Source of the DNA: UBA5796 sp040752455
Lineage (GTDB): Bacteria > Chloroflexota > Anaerolineae > Anaerolineales > Villigracilaceae
DNA: 64,000 nucleotides
Assembly: GCA_049324115.1 (NCBI GenBank)
Contig: JBMOMN010000027.1
Coordinates: forward strand, 1 to 64,000
Direction of reading: 5' to 3'
Below are positions 24,290-32,211 of the stretch, piece by piece. The notes under the pieces are model-generated. The model had not been told where the DNA came from and searched no databases. It was given only the letters and a program-made list of their open reading frames with translations. Positions within the stretch are counted from its first letter, which is position 1; each line of letters starts with the position of its first letter. Both the position numbers and the translations under genes were made by a program.

Positions 24290-25581
24290 ATGGCTTCGAG
24301 ACTCTCTAAAACTAAATGGAATAGCCTATCCTTGCCAACCATTAATTCTCCAATGGATGTTTCTGTTGAGGTTGAATTATCGTATGAAGGTAAAAAATCG
24401 GCGTTGGAGGTTTTGGACACCAGGCAGGCGGATGTTTCACTTTTATGGCAGGCCTTACCAACGACCAATCGTCTGTACTACGGGGATAATCTGCCGATCC
24501 TTGCCAATCTCTTGAGCGATGAGAGTGTTCGCGGCAAAGTCCGGCTTATTTACATTGACCCGCCTTACGCAACCAGGGGAGTTTTTCAAACCCGTTCTCA
24601 AAAAGATGCTTACTCCGATCTGCTTGAAGGGAGCCACTATATCGAATTTATCCGGGAGCGTTTGATCCTCTTGCGCGAGCTGCTTGCTCCCGATGGCTCC
24701 ATCTATGTTCATCTCGACGAAAACATGGCCTTCTATATCAAAGTAGTCATGGATGAAGTATATGGGAGACACAACTTCCGCAATTGGATAACCCGCAAGA
24801 AATGTAACCCTAAGAACTATACACGCAAAACATACGGCGATATTTCGGATTACATTCTTTTCTACACCAAATCTGATGAGTATGTCTGGAATCGAGCTTA
24901 TGACAAATGGACAGATGAAAAGGCTCTGAAAGAGTATTCATACGTTGATGAGGAAACCGGAAGGCGATATAAAAAAGTGCCGGTTCATGCGCCAGGCACA
25001 AGAAACGGTGAGACGGGAAAAATGTGGCGCGGAATGATGCCGCCTCCCGGAAAACATTGGCAATATACTCCAGAGACCTTGGACGCCATGGATGCCCGGG
25101 GTGAGATTTTCTGGTCTTCGAATGGTAACCCCCGGCGCAAAGTTTATCTTGACGAGAGTGATGGTATTCCTGCCCAGGACATCTGGCTCGGTTTCAAAGA
25201 TGCACATAACCAGAACATTGAAATTACGGGCTACCCTACCGAAAAGAATCCAGACCTGTTGAAGCGGATTATAGAAGCCTCGTCCAATCCCGGAGATTTG
25301 GTGATGGATTGCTTTTCCGGCTCTGGAACAACTTTGGAAGCGGCTTCACAGTTGAACCGTCAATGGATTGGCGTTGATAACAGCCAGGAAGCTTTGCTAC
25401 TACTCTTAAGCGTTTTGCGCATGGGACTGAACCGATGGGGGATTTTGTCGGCAATAAAAATAAAGCGATAACCTTCCCGTTATTTCGGATTACCAATTTT
25501 GGTCTCTATTCAGCTTCCGAGCGGAAAAATGAAATCACGGGACTCATCGAGCAATGGCGTGAATGGATTGCAGACAATTAA
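24290..25581 (+). pseudogene. Adenine-specific DNA methyltransferase (type III Mod-like) with a frameshift near the C-terminus
   Basis: The uninterrupted frame (24290-25471, 393 residues) holds motif IV DPPY in LIYIDPPYATRG and motif I in MDCFSGSGTTLEAAS, a beta-class order. After NSQEA the frame turns to LLLLLSVLRMG, unlike the family. One base shift at the TTT of 25393-25395 restores a family-like tail (FATTLKRFAHGTEPMGDF, then ITFPLFRITNFGLYS) to a stop at 25579-25581. One T has probably been lost from a TTTT run. The catalytic motifs are before the shift, so activity may remain. No restriction subunit is nearby. The gene is more AT-rich than its neighbours, suggesting transfer. Confidence 0.8.
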
Positions 25582-25584
25582 CGC

Positions 25585-25616
25585 AAATAGAGACGGCGTT
25601 GCGACCGTCTCTATTT
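25585..25616 (+). terminator. Hairpin after the methyltransferase
   Basis: AAATAGAGACGG pairs perfectly with CCGTCTCTATTT (12 bp, 8-base loop). The U-rich end of the stem makes it a plausible bidirectional intrinsic terminator. It lies 20 bases before the next start. Confidence 0.7.
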
Positions 25617-25635
25617 CTATAAGCGAGGAATCTTC

Positions 25636-27240
25636 ATGAAGTCCAATTATTATGATGCAATCATCATCGGCGGCGGGCACAACGGACTGGTTGCCGCGGC
25701 CTATCTCGCCCGTGCAGGCAAGAAGGTGCTCGCGCTGGAGCGCAGGCACATCGTCGGTGGGGCGGCGGTGACGGAGGAGATCTTCCCCGGCTACAAGTTC
25801 ACCGAGTTTTCTTACGTGGTGAGCCTGCTGCGCCCGGAGATCATCCGTGACCTGGAATTGCCCCGGCACGGATTGAAGATTTTGCCTCTGCCATCAACCT
25901 TTACCCCGATGGAAAACGGCGACTATCTCGCCGCATGGGATGACCACGACCTGACCCGCCGCGAAATTTACCGTCACTCGCCCAGGGATGCCGAAGCCTA
26001 CGACGAATATGCCCGCGTCATGGCCCGCGCCGCGAAGGCGATCAAGCCGATCATCAACCTGATCCCGCCGGACCCGTCGTCGCTTCACCTGCGGGATTTG
26101 TTCAACCTGCTCAAGCTCGGCCGATACGCGGCGTCGCTCTCCGAAAAAGAACTCTACATGACCGCCAAACTCGCCACCCAATCTTCGGCGGATTTGCTCG
26201 AGGAATGGTTCGAGACCGACGCCCTCAAAGGCACCAAAGCCGCCAGCGGGATCATCGGCACGTTCCTGGGTCCGCGCTCGCCGGGGACGGCCTACGTGCT
26301 GCTGCATCATTACATGGGCGAGATTGACGGCGCGTTCCGCGCCTGGGGATTTGCCAAAGGCGGATCGGGAGGGGTCAGCGGGGCGATTGCGAGCGCGGCG
26401 CGGTCGCTTGGGGTGGAGATCAGGGTCAATAGTCCGGTGAAGCAGGTTATCGTCAAGGGTGGACGCGCTGTGGGCGTCGCCCTTGAAAACGGAGACGAAT
26501 TCCGGTCCAAAGTCGTGATGTCCGCCGCCGATCCGAAGCGGACGTTCCTGCAATTCGTCGAGCCGAAACATTTCCCGGATGAGTTCGTCACGTCCATCCA
26601 AAACTTCCGTGTGCGCGGCTCGTCGGGCAAGGTCAACCTCGCCTTGAGCAGGCTGCCGCGCTTCACCGCGCTGGACGAACCCGCCCTGTTCCGCGGCGCG
26701 GTCTCGATCAGCCCGAGCATTGACTACATCGAGCGGGCCTACGACGACGCCAAGTACGGGCAGATTTCGAAGCGCCCGTACCTCGACATGATCTTCCCCT
26801 CGATGATTGATCCCGACATGGCCCCGCCCGGCCAGCACGTGATGTCGTGTTTCGTGCAGTACGCGCCGTATGATCTCGAAGGCGGCTGGACTGACCCTTC
26901 GACAGGCTCAGGGCAGGCTCCACGCGACCAACTCGGAGAAACGGTAATCTCAACGATTGAGCAATATGCCCCCAATATTCGCGACTGCATCGTCGGGATG
27001 CAGGTCATCACGCCCAAGGACATCGAGGCCATCGCGGGGATTACGGGCGGCAACATCTTCCACGGCGAACTGCTGCTGCACCAGATCTTCTTCCTGCGTC
27101 CCGTGCCGCAGTGGGCGGACTTCCGCACCCCGCTCAAAGGCTATTACTTCGGGGCGAGCGGCGCGCATCCGGGCGGCGGAGTCATGGGCGCGCCGGGGAT
27201 GCTGGCGGCGAAGGAGATTTTGAAGGATGGGAGTTGGTAA
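25636..27240 (+). CDS. FAD-dependent oxidoreductase, phytoene desaturase/PYROXD2-like
   Basis: A 534-residue flavoprotein of the CrtI superfamily. The dinucleotide fold GGGHNGLVAAAYLARAGKKV is at residues 12-31, with GGAAVTEE just after and the C-terminal FAD motif GASGAHPGGGVMGAPG. No carotenoid genes surround it, so the substrate is unclear; PYROXD2-like members occur widely in Chloroflexota. It is 36% or so like the second copy at 29268 by eye (not computed). A repeat at 26890-26920 adds about ten residues (DPSTGSGQAP). CGAGGAA precedes the ATG. Confidence 0.88.
   Translation: MKSNYYDAIIIGGGHNGLVAAAYLARAGKKVLALERRHIVGGAAVTEEIFPGYKFTEFSYVVSLLRPEIIRDLELPRHGLKILPLPSTFTPMENGDYLAAWDDHDLTRREIYRHSPRDAEAYDEYARVMARAAKAIKPIINLIPPDPSSLHLRDLFNLLKLGRYAASLSEKELYMTAKLATQSSADLLEEWFETDALKGTKAASGIIGTFLGPRSPGTAYVLLHHYMGEIDGAFRAWGFAKGGSGGVSGAIASAARSLGVEIRVNSPVKQVIVKGGRAVGVALENGDEFRSKVVMSAADPKRTFLQFVEPKHFPDEFVTSIQNFRVRGSSGKVNLALSRLPRFTALDEPALFRGAVSISPSIDYIERAYDDAKYGQISKRPYLDMIFPSMIDPDMAPPGQHVMSCFVQYAPYDLEGGWTDPSTGSGQAPRDQLGETVISTIEQYAPNIRDCIVGMQVITPKDIEAIAGITGGNIFHGELLLHQIFFLRPVPQWADFRTPLKGYYFGASGAHPGGGVMGAPGMLAAKEILKDGSW
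26890..26920. repeat. CCCTTCGACAGGCTCAGGG-type repeat inside the oxidoreductase gene
   Basis: CTGACCCTTCGACAGGCTCA followed by GGGCAGGCTC, with CTGACCCT and AGGGCAG as near-inverted ends. It is a dispersed repeat that I recognise from Chloroflexota genomes. It sits in frame and encodes TDPSTGSGQA. Confidence 0.65.
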
Positions 27241-27762
27241 GTGGTAATTGGGGACTGGAGATTGGAGACTGGAGATTGGAGATTGGAGAATTGGATGATT
27301 GGCCGTGAATGAATGGTGGTCGAGTAGCCCTGTCGCGCTGAGCGGGGCGCTGGCAGGAAAAATATCAGTTGTGAAGGTTCCATTTACACAATGTTCTTGA
27401 CACTGCCAATATATCGGAGCCCTAAATGAGCATTTACGCAGCAATCAGCAATTCCAAATCTAAGATTTTTGATACCGCCGGAAGAGGGGTTTTCCGGGAT
27501 TCCTCGAAACGTCCACGAATTTCTTCACGAATAACCGAATAGACTGGCGCAAATTCGCGCATTCGTGGCCTTATTCGTGGATGGTTGTTGGCTCAAATAG
27601 CCCGATCGTTAACTTTTCAGGCCCAGATTTTGAATTGCTGCTCACCATGACTGCTACGCTATCATCATCGGCGCGGGCGGCGTTCGCCCTCACCCTGTCC
27701 TCTCCCACAGGGAAAGGGGAACGCTTCACCTGAGTGAAATTTGGTCTGCTCTTCGAGCTTCT
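27241..27762. other. Gene-free stretch with repeats and a gene remnant
   Basis: 27241-27300 is a degenerate tandem repeat of GGAGATTG/GGAGACTG units. About 27510-27585 carries a long inverted repeat of CCACGAAT and ATTCGTGG words. Near 27650 a fragment reads CYAIIIGAGG, the start of a third FAD oxidoreductase cut off by a CCCTCACCCTGTCCTCTCCC repeat. No intact gene seen. Confidence 0.6.
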
Positions 27763-28374
27763 CTATCCCGACACCATTGACAACGAGCCTGCCGCGCCTA
27801 CCGTTGAATCAATGATCAAACTCTTGTAAACCTTTCCCATCTTTGCAGGCGGGGGAGTCATGCCGTTTTCAAGCCACCATTCGACCAGCGCAAACAAGGA
27901 AGTCGCGATATGGTTCGACGTGATCTCGAGGGTCACTGGATTGCCCAGTCTCGCCAATGGCATACAGGCGTGTTGAAAAATGACTGCAACATCCCGAACC
28001 ACCTTTTTGCGGACACGCGCCACGCTTTGACTTTTGAACAAAATACTGAAGAGATCGGCATTTTGGCCGATATATTCGAAAATGAGCCTGCCTTCTGTTT
28101 CAAGATTGGCGGTATCAGACTGCTTCGCCAGCGACTCGATGCGCGTCATCAATTCCGCCAATCCTTCGTCGAGAACTTCCGCCAGCAATTGATCGAGAGT
28201 ATCGTAATGCCTGTAAAACGTGACGTAGGCTGTTTCGGCGCGTTCCGTGACTTCTTTGATCGAGATCGAAGCGTAATCCTTTTCCAGGATCAGCGAAATG
28301 AGGGCGCCGCGCAAGGCGCGGCGCGTGCGTCGAACACGCGGGTCAACTTTTGCGGGAGGGGATTTCGTCGGCAT
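27763..28374 (-). CDS. TetR-family transcriptional regulator
   Basis: A 203-residue repressor-type protein. The N-terminal HTH (residues about 15-60) reads RRTRRALRGALISLILEKDY, SISIKEVTERAE and TAYVTFYRHYDTLDQLLAEV. The C-terminal helical domain (TetR_C-like) should bind a ligand. It is divergent from the methyltransferase at 28513, and an inverted pair of TTTTGTTATAC/GTATAACAAAA sites in the gap suggests it controls both. The ATG at 28374 is preferred to an upstream TTG. Confidence 0.9.
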   Translation of the reverse strand: MPTKSPPAKVDPRVRRTRRALRGALISLILEKDYASISIKEVTERAETAYVTFYRHYDTLDQLLAEVLDEGLAELMTRIESLAKQSDTANLETEGRLIFEYIGQNADLFSILFKSQSVARVRKKVVRDVAVIFQHACMPLARLGNPVTLEITSNHIATSLFALVEWWLENGMTPPPAKMGKVYKSLIIDSTVGAAGSLSMVSG

Positions 28375-28415
28375 GGGCAAATCCAGTTCTGTTACAAAAT
28401 GGCCGCTTCTATTAC

Positions 28416-28502
28416 TTTTGTTATACCAAAGCCAGATCCGCGATTGACTTTGAAACCAGGCTGGCTACAATGTTACACATACTGCTACGCAGTATAACAA
28501 AA
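28416..28502. promoter_or_regulatory. Divergent control region: promoter and TetR-type operators
   Basis: For the rightward gene, TTGACT (28444-28449) and TACAAT (28466-28471) are 16 bp apart. Downstream is a perfect palindrome, ATACTGC-TAC-GCAGTAT (28479-28495), overlapping the expected +1. In addition TTTTGTTATAC (28416-28426) is exactly inverted as GTATAACAAAA (28492-28502). This arrangement suits repression of both genes by the TetR protein. Confidence 0.6.
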
Positions 28503-28512
28503 AGGAGCAACC

Positions 28513-29199
28513 ATGAAAACTCTAACGGTACATGAAGGAAAGACCTGCAAGCCCCAGCGCGTTCCCCTCAGCGCAAAGATGACGGCGGATCAAATCCAGA
28601 AAGCCTACGACGAGATCGCCGGACAATACGAGAAAAGGACCTGGTTCGACCAGCATGTCCTCGGCGTGGCGCGGCTCAAGAAAAACCTGCTCTCGAAAGC
28701 CTCGGGAAAGATCCTGGATGTCGCCTGTGGAACGGGACAGAACTTTCCGCTCTTCGCCCCCGGCAGCAACATCACAGCGGTTGACCTGAGTCCCAACATG
28801 CTGGAGGTCGCCCGCAGGAAAGCGGTCCAACACGGGCTGAATGTGAACCTCGCCGTGATGGACGCCGGGGAACTTGAATTCCCCAATGGAAGTTTCGACA
28901 CGGTGGTTTCGACCTTGTCCACCTGCACTTTCCCAGATCCGGTCAAGGCATTACAGGAAATGAAACGCGTCTGCCGGCCCGGCGGTTTGATCCTGTTGCT
29001 CGAACATGGCCACAGTTCCGTGCCGTGGCTTGCGAATTATCAAGACCGCCACGAATATCAGCATTACGAGGACCACGCGGGTTGCCGCTGGAATCAGGAC
29101 CCGCTGGATTTGGTCCAATCGGCTGGCATCCGGCTGCTGAAAAACAGGCGGACCATCCTGGGCATGTTCCATGTCATCGAAGCAACACCCACCGGCTGA
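28513..29199 (+). CDS. Class I SAM-dependent methyltransferase
   Basis: A 228-residue enzyme of the UbiE/Methyltransf_11 type. The SAM-binding motif is LDVACGTGQNFPLF, followed by AVDLSPNMLEVARRKA and the post-I motif FDTVVSTLSTCTFPDP; VCRPGGLILLLEHG is the usual later motif. The substrate is unknown. AAGGAG lies 6 bases before the ATG. It heads a probable operon with the oxidoreductase and Rieske genes and is presumably controlled by the divergent TetR protein. Confidence 0.88.
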   Translation: MKTLTVHEGKTCKPQRVPLSAKMTADQIQKAYDEIAGQYEKRTWFDQHVLGVARLKKNLLSKASGKILDVACGTGQNFPLFAPGSNITAVDLSPNMLEVARRKAVQHGLNVNLAVMDAGELEFPNGSFDTVVSTLSTCTFPDPVKALQEMKRVCRPGGLILLLEHGHSSVPWLANYQDRHEYQHYEDHAGCRWNQDPLDLVQSAGIRLLKNRRTILGMFHVIEATPTG

Positions 29200-29202
29200 C
29201 AG

Positions 29203-29241
29203 TATAATTGTGAACGAACGTCAATGATGGCGTTCGTTCAC
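29203..29241 (+). promoter_or_regulatory. -10 box overlapping an 11-bp inverted repeat
   Basis: TATAAT (29203-29208) is followed at once by GTGAACGAACG (29210-29220), perfectly inverted as CGTTCGTTCAC (29231-29241). The CGTTCGTTCA half-site is of the type bound by TetR-family repressors. No good -35 is seen. It could instead be an attenuator before the oxidoreductase gene. Confidence 0.45.
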
Positions 29242-29267
29242 TCGTCATGTCTGTGGAGAGACAGGAA

Positions 29268-30827
29268 ATGGGAGACTCGAAGACAAATCATTACGACACC
29301 CTCATCATCGGCGCGGGCCATAACGGACTGGTCGCCGCGGCCTATCTCGCCAAACGGGGCAAAAAAGTCCTGGTGCTCGAACGGCGGCCCATCGTCGGCG
29401 GGACGGTGGTGACCGAATCGTTCGGGGACGGTTTCGTCGCCGACTCTGTGTGGGCCGGCGGAAGCCTCCGCCCCGACATCCTCAAGGATTTGAAACTCAC
29501 ACTTCCTGTTGCCACAGAGAAGCCTGCTTTCATTTCCCTTTTGCCCGACTCCAATTCTCTAATTCTCTATCCTGACCCCGCCAAAGCCGCCGAATCCATC
29601 AAATGCTTCTCCGAAAAGGACGCCGCCCGCTGGCCCGAATTCGTCCGCTTCATGGACAAATCCGCCCGCATCCTCGATTTCATCTACTACACCCTCATGC
29701 CCCGCCTGCCGAAGAATTTCAGCCTGGGCGAGGGCTACGGCCTGCTCGAACTCGGCCTCGAACTGCGACTCGCCGGCCGCCGGGACATGCTCAATTTCAT
29801 CCGCATGTTGCCGATGACCGCTGTCGAATTCCTGGAGGAGTGGTTCGAATCGGGGCCGCTCAAGGCTGCGATCGCCTCGGTCGCCGTCCATGGCCAGACC
29901 CTGGGCGTCATGTCCGCTGGGACGGGTTACACCCTGCTCCACAACTGGCTCAACCGCGGCGGGCTGGCGCATACCCCCCTCTCGCCCTCCCCGCATTTTC
30001 CCGGAAAATGGGGGGAGCCGGAGGGGGGTGGGGTGGGAGGAATTGGCGTCATCACCCAGGCGTTGGCGGATGCGGTCAGGGCGTATGGCGGCGAGATCCG
30101 CACGAATGCGGAAGTAGAACGGATACAGGTGGACACGTACACCTGTAAGGGCGTGGTCCTGGCAAGCGGTGAAGAGATTTCCGCCAATACGCTCATCTCC
30201 GCGGTCGACCCGAAACGGACCTTCCTCGATCTCGTCGGCGCGCCGAACCTCCCGCCCGAATTCGTCTGGCAGGTCCAATCCATCAAGATGCGCGGCTCGG
30301 TGGCAAAAGTCCACCTGCTCGTCGAGGGCCGTCACGGTCTCCCCGCCGGGACGATCGCCCTTGCCCCGACCCTCAACTACCTCGAACGCGCCTGCGACGC
30401 GGCCAAATACGGCGAAATCTCCGAGAAGCCGTATCTCGAAATCACGGCCTCGGGCAATGTAATTTCAATCCATTTCCAATATGCACCCTACAGCTTAAGA
30501 CAAGGCAGTTGGAACAACGAAACCCGCAACACACTTGCCAATTTAGCCATCCATACCCTCACCGACCACTTCCCCAATCTCCAATCTCTGATCTCCAATT
30601 CCCACATCATCACCCCTCTCGACCTCGAACAAACCTACGGCCTCACCGAAGGCGACCTCAACCACGGCCAGCTCATGCTCGACCAGTTCCTGTTCATGCG
30701 CCCGATCCCCGGCTGGTCGAACCACAAGACGCCGGTTGACAACCTGTACCTGTGCGGCAGCGGTGTCCACGGCGGAGGCGGAGTCAGCGGCGCGGCGGGG
30801 CGGAATGCGGCGCGGGTCTTGAAGTAA
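29268..30827 (+). CDS. FAD-dependent oxidoreductase, phytoene desaturase-like (second copy)
   Basis: A 519-residue paralog of the protein at 25636. It has GAGHNGLVAAAYLAKRGKKV near the N-terminus, GGTVVTES after it and the C-terminal GSGVHGGGGVSGAAG. Two inserts interrupt family similarity. About 20 residues (AHTPLSPSPHFPGKWGEP) come from a palindromic repeat at 29972-30031. A second, NLQSLISNSHI, lies in a CCAATCTCCAATCTC short-period repeat near 30570-30600. The ATG at 29268 has GGAGAG 7 bases upstream; the in-frame ATG at 29247 has none. Thirteen bases separate it from the Rieske gene. Confidence 0.87.
   Translation: MGDSKTNHYDTLIIGAGHNGLVAAAYLAKRGKKVLVLERRPIVGGTVVTESFGDGFVADSVWAGGSLRPDILKDLKLTLPVATEKPAFISLLPDSNSLILYPDPAKAAESIKCFSEKDAARWPEFVRFMDKSARILDFIYYTLMPRLPKNFSLGEGYGLLELGLELRLAGRRDMLNFIRMLPMTAVEFLEEWFESGPLKAAIASVAVHGQTLGVMSAGTGYTLLHNWLNRGGLAHTPLSPSPHFPGKWGEPEGGGVGGIGVITQALADAVRAYGGEIRTNAEVERIQVDTYTCKGVVLASGEEISANTLISAVDPKRTFLDLVGAPNLPPEFVWQVQSIKMRGSVAKVHLLVEGRHGLPAGTIALAPTLNYLERACDAAKYGEISEKPYLEITASGNVISIHFQYAPYSLRQGSWNNETRNTLANLAIHTLTDHFPNLQSLISNSHIITPLDLEQTYGLTEGDLNHGQLMLDQFLFMRPIPGWSNHKTPVDNLYLCGSGVHGGGGVSGAAGRNAARVLK
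29972..30031. repeat. Palindromic repeat inside the second oxidoreductase gene
   Basis: The core CATTTTCC-C-GGAAAATG (29994-30010) is perfectly inverted, flanked by C-rich (CCCCCTCTCGCCCTCCCC) and G-rich (GGGGGGAGCCGGAGGGGGG) arms. It stays in frame and encodes a Pro- then Gly-rich segment. Confidence 0.7.
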
Positions 30828-30840
30828 AGAGGAGCAGTTA

Positions 30841-31956
30841 ATGGTCACATTCTACAGAACCGAACAGACTTACCAATCCGGCTCGAAGACCCTGGCCGGT
30901 GAATATTACACTTCTCAAGACATCTTCACCGCCGAGACCGAACGCATCTTCTCCCGGCGCTGGTTCTGCGCCGGGCACGCCAGCCGCATCCCGCACTCTG
31001 GCGATTACTTCCTGCTGGAGGTCTTCGGGGAGAGTATCCTGCTCGTGCGCGGCGAACAGGCCGAAGTCCGGGCGTTTTACAACGTCTGCCGCCACCGCGG
31101 GACGCGCATCTGCGAAGAGTCCGAAGGCCGCTTCGGCAAATCCATCCAATGCCCCTACCACGCCTGGACCTACGCTCTCGACGGCCGCCTGATCGGCGCC
31201 CCGTTGATGAAAGACGCCGACGGCTTCGACAGGGCGGATTTCCCGCTGCACGCCGTCCACATCCGCATTTGGGAGGGGTTCATCTTCCTCAACCTGTCCG
31301 GGTCCCCGCAGCCTTTCGAGGCGGAGTTTGCGCCCCTGCTGGGCAAATTCGCCGATTGGAACCTGCCGCTCCTCCAACCTGCAGGCCGGGCCGTGTATGA
31401 CGTCAACGCCAACTGGAAATTCATCTTCCAGAATTACAACGAGTGCTACCACTGCCCGCCGATCCACCCACAACTGGCGAAGATCAGCCCCTTCAACTCC
31501 GGCGGGAACGACCTGGTCGAGGGGCCGGTCCTCGGCGGGTACATGCTGATCGAAGGCGCGGAAAGCCTGACCCTGAGCGGGAACGCCTGCGCCCTGCCGG
31601 TCGGCAACCTGAAGCCCGAAGACCACCGCCGCGTGTATTACTACTCGATCTTCCCCAACATGCTCCTCAGCCTGCACCCCGATTACGTCATGGCCCACAC
31701 CGTCACGCCGGTCTCGCCGGAGCAGAGTCGGATTGCCTGCGAATGGCTCTTCCACCCGGAGGCTTTCGGCAAGCCGGACTTCGATCCCCAGGACGGCATG
31801 GATTTCTGGGACATGACCAACAGGCAGGACTGGCGCGTCTGCGAGTTGAGCCAGTTGGGTGTCCGGTCGCGGGCGTACAGGCCGAGTCCCTATTCGCCGC
31901 GCGAGACCCTTCCGGCCGCGTTCGACCGGTATTATCTTGAAGTATTGGGCGCGTAG
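30841..31956 (+). CDS. Rieske [2Fe-2S] oxygenase, ring-hydroxylating dioxygenase alpha-subunit type
   Basis: A 371-residue enzyme. The Rieske cluster motif is CRHRGTRIC and then CPYHAW (Cys-x-His and Cys-x2-His). The mononuclear iron site lies in NYNECYHCPPIHPQL. No beta subunit or reductase gene is adjacent, so it probably works as a homotrimer with general electron donors, as do choline or carnitine monooxygenase relatives. GAGGAG precedes the ATG. It ends the methyltransferase-oxidoreductase operon; the substrate is not deducible. Confidence 0.92.
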   Translation: MVTFYRTEQTYQSGSKTLAGEYYTSQDIFTAETERIFSRRWFCAGHASRIPHSGDYFLLEVFGESILLVRGEQAEVRAFYNVCRHRGTRICEESEGRFGKSIQCPYHAWTYALDGRLIGAPLMKDADGFDRADFPLHAVHIRIWEGFIFLNLSGSPQPFEAEFAPLLGKFADWNLPLLQPAGRAVYDVNANWKFIFQNYNECYHCPPIHPQLAKISPFNSGGNDLVEGPVLGGYMLIEGAESLTLSGNACALPVGNLKPEDHRRVYYYSIFPNMLLSLHPDYVMAHTVTPVSPEQSRIACEWLFHPEAFGKPDFDPQDGMDFWDMTNRQDWRVCELSQLGVRSRAYRPSPYSPRETLPAAFDRYYLEVLGA

Positions 31957-31957
31957 A

Positions 31958-32049
31958 GGGTGCGCTGCACTTGACGGGTTGAGTTGTCCCGTCGAGCAGA
32001 ACAATGCTGCGGCCAAGCCGGGTCTCGTCGAAACCGGTGCGACGCACTC
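31958..32049. repeat. GGTGCGACGCACTC-family element, decayed left end
   Basis: The right end is a perfect GGTGCGACGCACTC (32036-32049). The left end, GGTGCGCTGCAC, is diverged. It has the same roughly 90-bp size as the copy at 5741. It begins right after the Rieske gene stop and leads into the hemA promoter region, where no strong -35/-10 pair is evident. Confidence 0.6.
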
Positions 32050-32211
32050 GCGGAGGCGCGGTAATTTGTCACAAAGCTCACTGACATTCATCAAAAATCT
32101 ACAATTGGGGGAAAACTCTCACAGTTTGCTCATAAAAAACTTCATAATCTTCCGTCGTAACTTCCCCCGGCAGCGGCTATAGTCGGCTCAACACCGGAAA
32201 ACGGACCGATT

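Noticed and set aside
27241..27300. Tandem GGAGATTGGAGACT units as a CRISPR array
   Set aside because: Units are 7-8 bp, degenerate and without spacers; no cas genes are present.
32100..32211. hemA promoter at TTGCTC/ATAATC or TATAGT (32178)
   Set aside because: Spacing or -35 match is poor for every pair tried; not reported as a promoter.
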